In this document: piece after piece, positions 15,431-25,257 of the stretch
Layout: every line of letters starts with the position of its first letter
Numbering within the stretch: position 1 is the first letter of the stretch
NCBI GenBank assembly: GCA_028683435.1
Contig: JAQUIG010000017.1
Location: forward strand, 1 to 50,311
Reading direction: 5' to 3'
Source of the DNA: Desulfuromonadaceae bacterium
GTDB lineage: Bacteria > Desulfobacterota > Desulfuromonadia > Geobacterales > Pseudopelobacteraceae
Length of the DNA stretch: 50,311 bases
Notes under the pieces: generated by a model
Seen by the model: only the letters and a program-made list of their open reading frames with translations
Databases searched by the model: none
What the model was told of the DNA's origin: nothing
Program-made: the position numbers and the translations under genes

Positions 15431-15858
15431 GTTTCATTCTCCCGTGCAGAAGTTGGTGACGGTGGCTCCCAGACCGAGATCAGCAGGCGCTCGGTCAAAG
15501 ATTCTCCAATCAAAGACATAAGCAGTTCGACGAAGGTCCCCAGCAAGGTAGTGCTCGCCTCTGCGGCGGTATCCGGCTCGCGGCCCGCGAGGCGCTCCTT
15601 GAGGTTTGTAAACAGAGCAATGTTGTCCCTATGATCGCCGGGAATGGTTAGCCAAGGGAAGGCGGTACACGTCAGGTGCAGCGAGCGGTTGAAGAGAACG
15701 TCAACTCCCCCGGCGCCGATCACCGGTATGAGCTGGGCGGCCACCCGGTACCATGTGCTGATGGCGGCTTCGGCGACCGCGCTCGCATCGGGGACATCAC
15801 CGGCACGCTGCACCAGCGCAATTCGTATCTTTTCACGATAACTATCAGTTATTGACAT
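15415..15858 (-). CDS. Conserved protein of unknown function, first gene of the KaiC-like operon
   Basis: This 147-aa soluble protein has no motif that I recognise. It looks mainly helical (IRIALVQRAGDVPDAS, AISTWYRVAAQLIPVIGAGG, TLLGTFVELLMSLIGESL), with no signal peptide or membrane segment. The segment WYRVAAQLIPVIGAGGVDVL resembles proteins encoded beside response regulators and KaiC-like ATPases in other Proteobacteria. Its 3' end overlaps the ATPase start, so the two are co-translated. A promoter lies 40-65 bases upstream. An adaptor or regulator of the ATPase is a guess from position only. Confidence 0.7.
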   Translation of the reverse strand: MSITDSYREKIRIALVQRAGDVPDASAVAEAAISTWYRVAAQLIPVIGAGGVDVLFNRSLHLTCTAFPWLTIPGDHRDNIALFTNLKERLAGREPDTAAEASTTLLGTFVELLMSLIGESLTERLLISVWEPPSPTSARENETWIAK

Positions 15859-15895
15859 AAGACGGATCCAGTAACCCTCTGCTAATCATGTAATC

Positions 15896-15923
15896 ATTTT
15901 ACCATGTGACGGTTAAATGACAA
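15896..15923 (-). promoter_or_regulatory. Sigma-70 promoter of the KaiC-like operon
   Basis: On the minus strand TTGTCA and TAAAAT are separated by 16 bases. The start would be near 15889, about 30 bases before the ATG at 15858. Confidence 0.55.
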
Positions 15924-16020
15924 TGGAGGTAAAGGTTAATCTCTTTGGTCGGCTGGACCCGGACAACGCAACGAGATCAAGCTCGTCTAAACGATTGTCC
16001 TTACCATCGTCATAAATCCG

Positions 16021-16224
16021 ATGAAGAGGGTCAACCTGATGGGGCATTGCAGCAAACAGATGGTGTATCAGACTTATGGTAATTATGTGGAAGACCTGAA
16101 GGAGGATGTTGATGACATTATCCGCTATTTCGGAAGGGACTTTCTGATAAAACCGGGTAAAAAAACATCCCCACTACTGACTTATGGGGACAGTGTGGGG
16201 ACAATCGGCACATTGACTCACTGA
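16021..16224 (+). pseudogene. C-terminal fragment of a tyrosine recombinase (phage-type integrase)
   Basis: The 67 codons begin with VNLMGHCSKQMVYQTYGNYV and continue EDLKEDVDDIIRYFGRDFL. The MGHxSxxMxxxxYxxY pattern is the end of an integrase catalytic domain including the nucleophilic tyrosine. The arginines and box I are absent, so the enzyme is dead. It lies 16 bases from the 3' end of tRNA-Gly, the usual place for an integrase of a tRNA-targeted element, and marks an old integration event. Confidence 0.75.
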
Positions 16225-16240
16225 ATCAATTATGTTTTTT

Positions 16241-16315
16241 TGGAGCGGGAAACGAGATTCGAACTCGCGACCTCAACCTTGGGAAGGTTGCACTCTACCA
16301 CTGAGTTATTCCCGC
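16241..16315 (-). tRNA. tRNA-Gly (anticodon CCC)
   Basis: The acceptor arms GCGGGAA and TTCCCGC pair and a CCA end is encoded. The anticodon arm is CAACC, loop TTCCCAA, GGTTG, giving anticodon CCC for GGG codons. The T arm (GCGAG TTCGAAT CTCGT) has one wobble or mismatch pair. Its 3' end faces the integrase remnant at 16021-16224. Confidence 0.93.
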
Positions 16316-16328
16316 ATTTGTTTGATAA

Positions 16329-16373
16329 AAAACAAGTCTGACCACCAGCTTTTCAGGTAATCAGACTTGTTTT
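16329..16373. terminator. Inverted repeat between tRNA-Asn and tRNA-Gly
   Basis: AAAACAAGTCTGA pairs with TCAGACTTGTTTT across a 19-base loop, with A and T runs at the ends. It looks like a terminator for tRNA-Asn, although tRNA-Gly follows on the same strand; tRNA-Gly then needs its own promoter or read-through. Confidence 0.65.
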
Positions 16374-16376
16374 GAT

Positions 16377-16452
16377 TGGCTCCCCTTCGCGGACTCGAAC
16401 CACGGACAAGGTGATTAACAGTCACCTGCTCTACCAACTGAGCTAAAGGGGA
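16377..16452 (-). tRNA. tRNA-Asn (anticodon GTT)
   Basis: The acceptor arms TCCCCTT and AAGGGGA pair and CCA is encoded after a G discriminator. The D arm reads AGCTCAGTTGGTAGAGC, the anticodon arm is GGTGA, loop CTGTTAA, TCACC, giving GTT, and the T arm is GTGG TTCGAGT CCGC. All standard positions are present. Confidence 0.95.
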
Positions 16453-16640
16453 ATACATCTGCATAAAAAATACTGCAGAATAAAAATAATGAACAGAATG
16501 ATTTTGTTTACTTAGCAATCGGCAGAGCTTGTTTGCCCCGTTCCAAAAGCGTCCTGTTTGATATCATACTGAACTTGATAAAGTCAACAATAAATAGCTC
16601 AGATGATAAAATTTGTCATCTAAGGTCACCATTGCAGAAA

Positions 16641-16907
16641 TTACGGCTTGTGACAATCCTTACAGCTAGTAGGACCTTTTTTCATTTCTACGTGGCATGC
16701 TTTGCAGGCTTTACCATGAGCAAGATCCTTGCCAAAGCCTTCGATTTTACCTGGTCCTTTCTCATGACACACTTTACAGCCACCGCTAACGTTCGCCTGA
16801 TGCGCCTTGTGGTTAAACTTCACGCCACGTTTCATTTCAATAACATCGGCGGCAAAGGCAGATCCTGCAAAAGCTACGAGTGAAAGGACAACGATAATTT
16901 TCTTCAT
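16641..16907 (-). CDS. ppcA: Periplasmic triheme cytochrome c7 (PpcA family)
   Basis: This 88-aa protein has a signal peptide (MKKIIVVLSLVAFAGSAFA). The mature domain has three heme-binding CxxCH sites (CKVCH, CKACH, CKDCH) and the extra axial histidines in VKFNHKAHQ and DLAHGKACK. The segment CHEKGPGKIEGFGK is nearly the same as in Geobacter PpcA as I recall it. Such cytochromes carry electrons across the periplasm to outer-membrane conduits during metal respiration. The ATG at 16907 has AAGGAG upstream. It is preceded by purE in the same direction, but a possible -35 box (TTGACA at 16969-16974) suggests a separate promoter. PpcA to PpcE cannot be told apart with certainty here. Confidence 0.93.
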   Translation of the reverse strand: MKKIIVVLSLVAFAGSAFAADVIEMKRGVKFNHKAHQANVSGGCKVCHEKGPGKIEGFGKDLAHGKACKACHVEMKKGPTSCKDCHKP

Positions 16908-16988
16908 TTTTGTTTCTCCTTTTCCTGATAAAGTTTAGGTTTAGCTACTACTACAACTTCCATGGGGATGTCAAGTTCATTGTATACG

Positions 16989-17489
16989 TTAGTGAGCCTG
17001 CAGCTCGGCATCCTTACCTTCAACCTCTTTATCCATCTCAACGCGATAGTTCACAAGAGCTTTGGAAAGCTGGAGATCAGCAAGTGCCAGGATCTGTACG
17101 GCAAACAGACCGGCATTCTTGGCTCCGGCCTTGCCGATCGCCATGGACGCCACAGGAATACCGGCAGGCATCTGGACAGTTGAGTACAGCGCATCCACCC
17201 CGTTCAAGGCCCCCCCCGGCATGGGGACGCCGATGACCGGCAGGATGGTTTTTGACGCAACGACTCCTGCCAGGTGAGCTGCCATCCCTGCCCCGGCGAT
17301 GATGATCTTTACACCACGTCCGGCAGCTTCTGATGCCAGCGCCATTGTTCGTTCCGGCGAGCGGTGTGCCGAAGAAATCCGCATTTCATGGGCAACACCG
17401 AATTTGCTGAGGATATCTGCAGCTTCCCGCATCACCGGAAGATCCGAATCGCTACCCATAATTAATAATACCTGTGGATCTGTTGCCAT
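16989..17489 (-). CDS. purE: N5-carboxyaminoimidazole ribonucleotide mutase
   Basis: This 166-aa protein is a class I PurE. It has the N-terminal GSDSDLPVMREAADILSKFG, the catalytic SSAHRSPERT loop, and AGAGMAAHLAGVVASKTILP and GVPMPGGALNG later on. It converts N5-CAIR to CAIR in de novo purine synthesis. The ATG at 17489 follows AGGAG. It lies 25 bases after purD and forms a purH-purD-purE operon. No purK is visible in the window. Confidence 0.96.
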   Translation of the reverse strand: MATDPQVLLIMGSDSDLPVMREAADILSKFGVAHEMRISSAHRSPERTMALASEAAGRGVKIIIAGAGMAAHLAGVVASKTILPVIGVPMPGGALNGVDALYSTVQMPAGIPVASMAIGKAGAKNAGLFAVQILALADLQLSKALVNYRVEMDKEVEGKDAELQAH

Positions 17490-17514
17490 TGTTCTCCTCG
17501 GAAACGTGTAGAAA

Positions 17515-18792
17515 TTATGAAGCGCGATCAAGCGCTTTACGGCCAATATCGCTGCGGAACTGAACACCGGGCCAGGTAATGCGAGCGACACCACGGTAGG
17601 CTCCGTCAATGGCTTCCTTGACTGTTGCCCCCAGGGCGGTTACACCCAGCACCCGTCCGCCGTTAGTGACACATTTATCCGCTTGTGCAGCCGTACCGGC
17701 GTGAAATACATGTACGTCATCCAGTTCCGCCACCCGCTCCAAACCCTGGATCGGATCACCCTTCCGGTAATCACCCGGGTACCCTTCAGAGGCCATCACG
17801 ACACAGACTGCCGCCTTGTCATGCCATTCGATGCCGGTATCGGCAAGATCACCGTTGGCAACGGCGAGCAGGACAGGCACGATATCGGATTTCATCCTCA
17901 TCAGCAGCGGCTGGCACTCCGGGTCACCAAAACGGGCATTAAACTCAAGGGTTTTTATTTCGCCGTCCTTTACCATCAAGCCGGCATACAATACCCCGCG
18001 ATACGGGCGCCCTTCGGCGGCCATGCCGGCCACGGTCGGGAGAATCACCTGCTGCATCGCTTTTTCATGAATTGCCGGAGTTACCACAGGGGCGGGCGAA
18101 TAGGCCCCCATCCCGCCCGTATTGGGCCCCAGATCGCCGTCAAAGACCGCCTTGTGATCCTGGGCGCTGGCCAGCGGAATGACGTTTTTCCCATCGGTGA
18201 TGACCAGAAACGAGGCCTCTTCACCGGTCAGAAACTCTTCGATGACGACCCTGGAACCGGCGCTCCCGAAGGCGTTGCCGCTCAGCATGTCACGAACGGC
18301 CGAAACCGCTTCCAGGCATGTCTGAGCAATTATGACACCTTTACCGGCTGCCAGACCGTCGGCTTTGACCACAATCGGCGCGCCGGTACGATTGATGAAA
18401 GCTTCGGCCTCGGACTGGTCGGTGAAGACACCATAGGCAGCGGTCGGGACGTTGTACTTCTGCATCAGATCTTTTGAAAAGGCCTTGCTCCCCTCGATGA
18501 AAGCGGCTTTTTGCGACGGGCCGAACACCTTGAGTCCGTGCGACTCGAACAGGTCTACGATCCCGAGTGAAAGCGGCTGTTCAGGGCCGACGACCGTCAG
18601 GTCGATCTTGTTTTCATAAGCAAACGCCAGCAGCTTGTCCAGCTGATCAACGGCAATCGGAAGATTCTCAGCCAGGGCCGCCGTTCCCGGATTACCCGGT
18701 GCGCAATAGAGTTTCGTTACGAGCGGCGACTGGGCAATTTTCCAGACCAGCGCATGTTCGCGGCCACCGCCGCCGATTACAAGTATTTTCAT
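17515..18792 (-). CDS. purD: Phosphoribosylamine-glycine ligase
   Basis: This 425-aa ATP-grasp enzyme makes GAR from phosphoribosylamine and glycine. It begins MKILVIGGGGREHALVWKIA and contains GPEQPLSLGIVDLF, the ATP-binding stretch PIVVKADGLAAGKGVIIAQT, DHKAVFDGDLGPNTGGMGAY and the metal site EFNARFGDPECQPL. The ATG at 18792 matches the family start and has AGAGG about ten bases upstream; a TTG at 18813 is in frame but not needed. It sits 42 bases after purH in the same operon. Confidence 0.96.
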   Translation of the reverse strand: MKILVIGGGGREHALVWKIAQSPLVTKLYCAPGNPGTAALAENLPIAVDQLDKLLAFAYENKIDLTVVGPEQPLSLGIVDLFESHGLKVFGPSQKAAFIEGSKAFSKDLMQKYNVPTAAYGVFTDQSEAEAFINRTGAPIVVKADGLAAGKGVIIAQTCLEAVSAVRDMLSGNAFGSAGSRVVIEEFLTGEEASFLVITDGKNVIPLASAQDHKAVFDGDLGPNTGGMGAYSPAPVVTPAIHEKAMQQVILPTVAGMAAEGRPYRGVLYAGLMVKDGEIKTLEFNARFGDPECQPLLMRMKSDIVPVLLAVANGDLADTGIEWHDKAAVCVVMASEGYPGDYRKGDPIQGLERVAELDDVHVFHAGTAAQADKCVTNGGRVLGVTALGATVKEAIDGAYRGVARITWPGVQFRSDIGRKALDRAS

Positions 18793-18834
18793 AAGGAGTA
18801 TACCTCTTTTCAACTAATATTAGTGCTGAAGAAC

Positions 18835-20391
18835 TCAGTGCCGGAAATGCCGCATGGTGGTGAAGATCATCGCTATCCCATGTTCGTTGGCGGCTTTGAT
18901 AACCTCTTCGTCGCGTACGCTGCCGCCGGTCTGGATGATGGCGGTTACTCCCGCTGCTGCTGCGGCATCGACACCGTCGCGGAAAGGGAAAAAGGCATCC
19001 GAAGCCAGTACCGTTCCCCGAATCGGAAGCAGTGCCTTCTGGACGGCTATTTTGGATGAGTCGACGCGGGACATCTGGCCTGCACCGATACCGACCGTCT
19101 GGTCGCGGTTACTGAATACAATGGCATTCGATTTCACATGCTTGCAGACCCGCCAGGCGAAATCAAGCGCTTCGTATTCTGACGCGGTCGGCGTACGTTC
19201 GGTCACCACACGGCAATCAAGGGCATTGATCATCCCCAGATCTCTCCCTTGCAACAGCAAGCCGCCGGTAACACGCTTCAGGTCGAATCCCTCGGCAACA
19301 TAGCTGTCAAGGAGCGGTACCTGCATGACCCGGACATTCTTTTTCGCGGTAAATATGGCCAAGGCCTCATCGCTGTAACCGGGGGCGATGACCGCCTCAA
19401 GAAAGGTGGAGGTCAGCTCTTTGGCGGTCTCCGCATCGACTGTCCGGTTGAAGCCGACGATGCCGCCGAAGGCTGAAACCGGATCACATTCACGTGCCTT
19501 GAGATAGGCTGTCAGCGGCGAATCTGCCAGGGCGACACCACAGGGGTTGGTATGTTTGATGATGACTGCCGCACTCTGTTCAAATTCCTTGACCGTTTCA
19601 ATGGCGGCGTCAAGATCGATGATATTGTTGAAGGAGAGTTCTTTCCCCTGAAGCTGCACGGCATTGGAAACACACGGTTCAGAGATGTGACCCTCGACAT
19701 AAAAAGCCGCCGTCTGATGAGGATTCTCCCCATAACGAAGATCCTGAGCTTTTTTGACCTGCAGGGTAAATGTGGGAGGAAATTCCTGAACCTCACTCGT
19801 CAGACGAGACCCCAGATAGTTGGAGATCGCCCCATCGTATGCGGCGGTGTGCTGAAACACCTTGACCGCCAGAGCGAAGTTGGTGGTCGCTGAAACCGCA
19901 CCTGCAGAGCTCTTCATCTCTTCAAGCACCAGCGCATAGTCGGCGCTGTCGACCAGTACGGTTACATCCGGATAGTTTTTGGCGGCCGAGCGGAGCATGG
20001 TCGGTCCGCCAATATCGATATTTTCAATGGCATCTTCCAGGCGACACCCTTCCTTGGCGATTGCAGCTTCAAACGGGTAGAGATTCACGACCACCATATC
20101 GATGTTTTCGATGCCATGTTCCTTCATCTTGGCAACATGCTCCGGGTTAGAGCGCATTCCGAGCAGACCGCCATGCACCTTGGGGTGCAGGGTTTTCACA
20201 CGGCCATCCAGCATCTCCGGAAAACCGGTAAACTCAGAGACATCCTTGACGGTCAAGCCGGCTTCCCGCAGCAGTTTGGCTGTGCCGCCGGTAGAGAGGA
20301 TCTCCACCCCGTAGCCCGCCAGCTGCTGTGAAAATTCAATAATACCATTTTTATCAGAGACACTGATCAGTGCCCTGGTTATCTTTGCCAT
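18835..20391 (-). CDS. purH: Bifunctional AICAR transformylase/IMP cyclohydrolase
   Basis: This 518-aa protein catalyses the last two steps to IMP. The N-terminal cyclohydrolase domain starts [20 protein letters not shown] and includes [15 protein letters not shown] and [10 protein letters not shown]. The transformylase domain has [15 protein letters not shown], the catalytic [12 protein letters not shown] and the end [21 protein letters not shown] prefer the ATG at 20391, seven bases after AAGGAG, over the ATG at 20397, which is too close to that site. It heads the purH-purD-purE operon. The 264-base gap upstream to alr probably holds its promoter. Confidence 0.96.
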   Translation of the reverse strand: MAKITRALISVSDKNGIIEFSQQLAGYGVEILSTGGTAKLLREAGLTVKDVSEFTGFPEMLDGRVKTLHPKVHGGLLGMRSNPEHVAKMKEHGIENIDMVVVNLYPFEAAIAKEGCRLEDAIENIDIGGPTMLRSAAKNYPDVTVLVDSADYALVLEEMKSSAGAVSATTNFALAVKVFQHTAAYDGAISNYLGSRLTSEVQEFPPTFTLQVKKAQDLRYGENPHQTAAFYVEGHISEPCVSNAVQLQGKELSFNNIIDLDAAIETVKEFEQSAAVIIKHTNPCGVALADSPLTAYLKARECDPVSAFGGIVGFNRTVDAETAKELTSTFLEAVIAPGYSDEALAIFTAKKNVRVMQVPLLDSYVAEGFDLKRVTGGLLLQGRDLGMINALDCRVVTERTPTASEYEALDFAWRVCKHVKSNAIVFSNRDQTVGIGAGQMSRVDSSKIAVQKALLPIRGTVLASDAFFPFRDGVDAAAAAGVTAIIQTGGSVRDEEVIKAANEHGIAMIFTTMRHFRH

Positions 20392-20655
20392 GCCCATACT
20401 CCTTATTTATTTTGGATTGTCTTAGAGATTGATGTGATCAATTGGCTTTAAACGGGTAGTTTGTATCATGTCTTCATCAAAATTTCCAAGCGTTTTCAGC
20501 TAGTCCGACCGCACAGCAGCAGTAAAAGGGCAGGTCAGAACCAATTATATAAAGGGGTAACACCGTATACGTGAGCAATCCTGAAAAACATCCATCGCGG
20601 CTTGCATGGCAGAGACTGCCAAGATCTATGGCAGGAGGGTACTCGGTTTCCATGG

Positions 20656-21789
20656 TTATTTCAGATATACCCTCGGCACTCTTTTGCTGATGCCGCAGAA
20701 GATTGCGTAAGGGATGGTGTCGGACCAGTCAGCCAGCTCTTCGGCATGAATACAGCCTCCGAGGCTGTCAGGCCCCATAAGCGTCACGGTATCTCCCACG
20801 GCAACGCCCTCTATTCCGGTCACGTCGAGCATGATCCAGTCCATGCAGACGGTACCGGCAACTTTGGCCCGTACTCCGCGAACCAGCGCTTCACCACGGT
20901 TAGTGAGAGCACGAGGATAGCCGTCGGCATACCCGACCGGCACACTGGCGATCAGCGTGCGCTGTCCGGCAGTAAAGCGGCGTGCATAACTGATCGTAGT
21001 CCCGGGCTCCACCCATTTGAGCATGGCGATACGGCTTTTAAGACGCATCACCGGCTTAAGATCAAGCTTGCCCTGGAAATCTGCTGATGGCAGAGCACCG
21101 TACATCGTTATCCCGGGTCTGATCAGGTTGCAGTCCGGAATATCCCGCAGTAACGATGCGGCACTGTTGGCGATATGAATATAGTGCGGATCAAAGCCGG
21201 CCTTGCGGATCTCGGCCAGAGCCCACGCGAAGCGCTCACTTTGCTGACGGGTGAAATATTGCCCCGACTCGTCAAGCTCATCGGCAGTGGCAAAATGTGA
21301 AAGCAGACCTTCGAGGGCAATATTTGGCAATGTCTTCAGCTCGGCAAGAAAACGGGGAACTTCGTTATAGGGGACTCCCAAACGCCCCATGCCGGTATCC
21401 ACCTTGAGATGGATCTTCGCCTTGCGAAAGAGCTTGCCGGCGGCTAGGTTAAGTGCCTGTGCCTGTTCCAGCGTAAAAATTGCCGTGGAGATATTGTAGC
21501 CGATACATTTTCGTTCCTGACCGGGATAGATGCCACCCAGCAGCAGGATCGGCTTATCACTGCCGCTTTTACGAAGCTGGATTCCTTCAGCCAGGAACGC
21601 AACGCCGAATGCGTTAACCCCAAGGGTTTCCAGCTCCCGACTGATATCCATGAAACCGTGGCCGTAGGCATCAGCTTTTACAACCGCCAGAATCTCGGTC
21701 CGCCTCGGGATTGATGAGCGTATCAACTGATAATTGTGTTTCAGTGCGGAAAGATCAATCTCGGCGTATGTAGGGCGGCCATCGTACAA
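20656..21789 (-). CDS. alr: Alanine racemase
   Basis: This 377-aa PLP enzyme provides D-alanine for peptidoglycan. The cofactor lysine lies in [13 protein letters not shown]. Other family marks are [30 protein letters not shown], the second catalytic tyrosine region [13 protein letters not shown] and [11 protein letters not shown]. No ATG fits the start: a TTG at 21789 with GAGGAG eight bases upstream gives the family N-terminus, [18 protein letters not shown]. It follows ptsP by 66 bases on the same strand. Confidence 0.94.
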   Translation of the reverse strand: MYDGRPTYAEIDLSALKHNYQLIRSSIPRRTEILAVVKADAYGHGFMDISRELETLGVNAFGVAFLAEGIQLRKSGSDKPILLLGGIYPGQERKCIGYNISTAIFTLEQAQALNLAAGKLFRKAKIHLKVDTGMGRLGVPYNEVPRFLAELKTLPNIALEGLLSHFATADELDESGQYFTRQQSERFAWALAEIRKAGFDPHYIHIANSAASLLRDIPDCNLIRPGITMYGALPSADFQGKLDLKPVMRLKSRIAMLKWVEPGTTISYARRFTAGQRTLIASVPVGYADGYPRALTNRGEALVRGVRAKVAGTVCMDWIMLDVTGIEGVAVGDTVTLMGPDSLGGCIHAEELADWSDTIPYAIFCGISKRVPRVYLK

Positions 21790-21855
21790 AACATCATCTC
21801 CTCTGATTTACCTTGAAGCCGCCCCTGATAAGGGGAGGTTTGGAGGGATTGGGCG

Positions 21856-24204
21856 TTACAGCACCAGTTTTTTCCGCGCATTTGCCAGACAGCGCCCGAT
21901 TTCGGTACTGTTGCGGCAGGCCAGTGCCGCACGCGCCAGCCGCTTGCAGGCTTCGAAACTGTTGGAGCGGAGCGCCTGCTTGACAACGGGGATACTGGGG
22001 GCCGAGAGGCTGAATTCCCGAATCCCCATGCCGGCCAGAAGCAGTGCGCACAATGGATCGGCAGCCATTTCACCGCAAAGTGACGCTTTTTTACCCGCTT
22101 TATTGGCGGCATCGGCAATGCGTTTAATCGAGTGCAGAATCGCCGGGTGATACGGATCATAATACTGCTTGACGTTGGCGTTATTGCGGTCAGCAGCCAG
22201 GGTATACTGAATCAGGTCGTTGGTGCCGATACTGACGTAATCGACATCCTGCAGCAGATAGTCGATAATCAGCACCGCTGCCGGCACCTCGATCATGATT
22301 CCAAGCGGGATATAGCCAGGCACATCATGCCCTTCCCGCAGCAGTTCATTTCTGACCGATGTCAGAATTTCCCTGATCTGACGGATTTCATCGAGACTGC
22401 TGATCAGCGGAAACATGATCGTTGCTTTGCCGGCATGCGCTGCGAGCAAAATACCGGCCAACTGATCCTTAAAGATATCCTGCCGCTCCAGCGAAACGCG
22501 AATAGAGCGCCACCCCAGAAAAGGATTATCCTCAACAGGGTGCGTAAAGTAAGAAAGGCCCTTGTCGCCGCCGATATCCAGGGTACGGATGTTGACGGTC
22601 TGACCGGGGAAACCCTCCAGAATCTTACGGTAGATACCGGCCTGTTCCTCGCGACTGGGAAATGCGGAACGCGCCATATAGGGAAACTCGGTACGATAGA
22701 GCCCGACCCCTTCGGCACCGTGCAGGTTTGCGACCCGGACATCCGAAATCAGGCCGATGTTGGCGCTGAGAGTAATTGCAACGCCATCGGTCGTAACCGC
22801 CGGCAGGTCACGAAGCTCCTCCAACTCCTTCATCCGGACGGCATACTCCTGTTCGAGGCGCAGATATTCTTTTTTAACGCACGCATCCGGGTTGAGATAC
22901 ACATGCCCGGAGGTACCGTCAACAATGATCTCATCCTTGACATTGGCAGCCGCCATCACCCCCTGTACACCGAGAACTGCCGGGATACCGAGCGACTTTG
23001 CCATGATGGCGGCGTGAGAATAGGCGTTCCCTTTTTCGGTAACAATGCCGAGAATCTTGTTCGGATCGAGCATCGCAAGGTTGGAGGGGAAAATTTCGTC
23101 CGCCACGAGTACCCGCTTTTCCTTGAGCGTGATCTCGCTGGAATTGTTACCATCAATAGCTTCGATGATGCGGCGACCGATGTCTTCCATATCCGCCGAA
23201 CGCTCGCGCAGATACGGATCCTCCATTGCTGAAAAAGCCTGAATATAATGCTGGGTGACATCATGAACGGCCCTGGCAACCCCCATCCCTCGCTCTATCA
23301 GATCAGCTACCTTGGCAGAAAAGCTCCGGTCTTCCAGTATCATCAGGTGAGTATGGAAGATCGCGGCATCATCAGCCGAGAGTGTTTCGCTGACCCGCTT
23401 TTCCATGTAAATGGTCTGAATCTTGGCCTTTTCCAGGGCTTGGGAAAACTTGTGCCGTTCTTCAGCAGCGGTACCGACCTTTGCCAGCTTAATAACTTTA
23501 TCATTGAAACGATCGAGGATATAAATCTTCCCACTGCCAAAACCGGTAGACACGGCGGTCCCGGCCAGCATTTTTGCGACCGAACTCCGCTTCGTGCTTC
23601 CGCTGCAGCGAGATGGCGTTTCTCCGACCGACCCGTTTCTAACCTTGGCAAGCTCCATCTCGAACCAGGCCCGTTCCTGCTCCTTATGTTGTATCGAATC
23701 AAGCAACCGCGCCGTATGAACGATGCTGCCAATTTGAAACGTAATGGTGCGCAGGATGCTGATTTCATCGTCGCTGAAACTGCGGGTCTCGCGTGTCTGC
23801 ACGACAATGACGCCGATCGGCGCCTTCTGTTCGAACAGCGGCAGTCCCAGAAAGGAGAGAAACTGTTCTTCTTTCGCCTCCTTGAAATATTTATAGCGCG
23901 GATGCGACGGAGCGTTATCGGTCATGACCATCGCGCGGGTTTCAACGGCCAAGCCGGTCAGACCTTCATGGACCTTCATGGCAACGCGGTTGACCGAGGC
24001 TTTGGAAAGTCCTTTGGTCGCCTTCAGGGTCAAGGTTTCGCCGTCGCTTTCCAGCAGATAGATCGAGCAGACATCGCTCCTCATCCGTCTGGCCACCAGG
24101 GTAACGATATTGTCCAAGGTATCCTGCAGATCATGTGAATGCAGAATGATCGAGCTGATGTCTTCCAACGTGCGCAGACCAAGTGTTTGTCGGACTTCTT
24201 TCAT
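21856..24204 (-). CDS. ptsP: PEP-protein phosphotransferase of the nitrogen PTS (PtsP) with GAF domain
   Basis: This 782-aa protein has an N-terminal GAF domain (residues about 15-165), containing SDVCSIYLLESDGETLTLKA and GVIVVQTRETRSFSDDE. The enzyme I module follows: the phosphorylated histidine in YSHAAIMAKSLGIPAVLGVQ, RTEFPYMARSAFPSREEQ, GGDKGLSYFTHPVEDNPFLG and the PEP-binding C-terminal part ending CGEMAADPLCALLLAGMG. It passes phosphate from PEP to the NPr protein and acts in nitrogen and carbon regulation, not sugar uptake. The active-site His is followed by AAIMAK rather than TAIMAR, a mild variation. Confidence 0.94.
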   Translation of the reverse strand: MKEVRQTLGLRTLEDISSIILHSHDLQDTLDNIVTLVARRMRSDVCSIYLLESDGETLTLKATKGLSKASVNRVAMKVHEGLTGLAVETRAMVMTDNAPSHPRYKYFKEAKEEQFLSFLGLPLFEQKAPIGVIVVQTRETRSFSDDEISILRTITFQIGSIVHTARLLDSIQHKEQERAWFEMELAKVRNGSVGETPSRCSGSTKRSSVAKMLAGTAVSTGFGSGKIYILDRFNDKVIKLAKVGTAAEERHKFSQALEKAKIQTIYMEKRVSETLSADDAAIFHTHLMILEDRSFSAKVADLIERGMGVARAVHDVTQHYIQAFSAMEDPYLRERSADMEDIGRRIIEAIDGNNSSEITLKEKRVLVADEIFPSNLAMLDPNKILGIVTEKGNAYSHAAIMAKSLGIPAVLGVQGVMAAANVKDEIIVDGTSGHVYLNPDACVKKEYLRLEQEYAVRMKELEELRDLPAVTTDGVAITLSANIGLISDVRVANLHGAEGVGLYRTEFPYMARSAFPSREEQAGIYRKILEGFPGQTVNIRTLDIGGDKGLSYFTHPVEDNPFLGWRSIRVSLERQDIFKDQLAGILLAAHAGKATIMFPLISSLDEIRQIREILTSVRNELLREGHDVPGYIPLGIMIEVPAAVLIIDYLLQDVDYVSIGTNDLIQYTLAADRNNANVKQYYDPYHPAILHSIKRIADAANKAGKKASLCGEMAADPLCALLLAGMGIREFSLSAPSIPVVKQALRSNSFEACKRLARAALACRNSTEIGRCLANARKKLVL

Positions 24205-24316
24205 AATAGTTCCTACTCAACGTAGTGGTATAATTACCTTCCTGATACATTTGTTATCAAAGCAGAATCCGGCATGATCATTTTGAAACCGACTGCGACC
24301 CAACCACCGGAACACT

Positions 24317-25255
24317 TCAGGTTTCCAGTGCTCCGATCAGGCTCTTGATGTCGGCAACTCCGTTGGCAACCAGCCAGGCTTCCATGTCTTCAGCTATTCT
24401 TTGAGCAGCGCCCGGGTTGATGAAGCTGGCGGTGCCGACCTGGACGGCAGTCGCTCCGGCCAGCATAAATTCGAGCGCATCGGTCGCATTCATGATGCCG
24501 CCGATGCCGACAATCGGCAGTTTAACGGCCTTGGCCACCTGCCAGACCATGCGCAGCGCAATCGGCTTGATGGCCGGCCCTGAAAAACCGCCGGTGATAT
24601 TGGCCAGGATAGGCCGGCGCCTGTTCAGATCGATGGCCATCCCGGTCAGGGTGTTGATCAGTGACAATGCATCGGCGCCGGCATCTTCACACGCCCGGGC
24701 CATGACAACGACATCGGTCACGTTTGGGGAGAGCTTGACGATCAGAGGCTTATTCGTTACGGCACGGCAGGCCGAGACCACCGACGCGGCACACTCCGGG
24801 TCGGTGCCGAAAACGATCCCACCCTGCTTGACATTCGGGCAGGAAATGTTTACTTCCAGAGCGGCAACTTCGGATATTTTATCGAGGCGACGCGCCATTT
24901 CTGCGTATTCATCAATATTACTGCCGAAGAAGTTGGCAATGGCGGGGGTGTCTACCGAGCGGAGAAAGGGAACCTTTTTGGCGATAAAGGCATCGATGCC
25001 GACATTCTGCAGGCCGATGGCGTTCAACATCCCGCCGGGTGTTTCGACGATACGCGGCGTCGGATTGCCGGCTCGTGGTTTGAGTGAAAGCCCCTTGGTT
25101 ACGAAGGCGCCGATCGATTCCAGATCAACGTATTGGGCAAACTCCTCGCCATAGCCGAAAGTGCCGGAGGCGGTCATTACCGGGTTACGGAGCTTCATCC
25201 CGGCCAGATTGACGGTCATATCAGGTTTTGTGGCGGGTTTTATGGTTGATTTCAT
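24317..25255 (-). CDS. pyrD: Dihydroorotate dehydrogenase B, catalytic subunit
   Basis: This 312-aa FMN enzyme oxidises dihydroorotate in pyrimidine synthesis. It shows [39 protein letters not shown], the class 1B catalytic cysteine in [22 protein letters not shown], and the FMN phosphate site [15 protein letters not shown]. The partner PyrK is encoded immediately upstream; its stop lies 2 bases before this ATG at 25255. The pair is the NAD-linked type, in line with the family. Confidence 0.95.
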   Translation of the reverse strand: MKSTIKPATKPDMTVNLAGMKLRNPVMTASGTFGYGEEFAQYVDLESIGAFVTKGLSLKPRAGNPTPRIVETPGGMLNAIGLQNVGIDAFIAKKVPFLRSVDTPAIANFFGSNIDEYAEMARRLDKISEVAALEVNISCPNVKQGGIVFGTDPECAASVVSACRAVTNKPLIVKLSPNVTDVVVMARACEDAGADALSLINTLTGMAIDLNRRRPILANITGGFSGPAIKPIALRMVWQVAKAVKLPIVGIGGIMNATDALEFMLAGATAVQVGTASFINPGAAQRIAEDMEAWLVANGVADIKSLIGALET

Positions 25256-25257
25256 GG

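Noticed and set aside
22132-23232. Long plus-strand open frame of 366 codons
   Set aside because: It is antisense to ptsP, whose protein motifs are unmistakable; long antisense frames are common in GC-rich genes.
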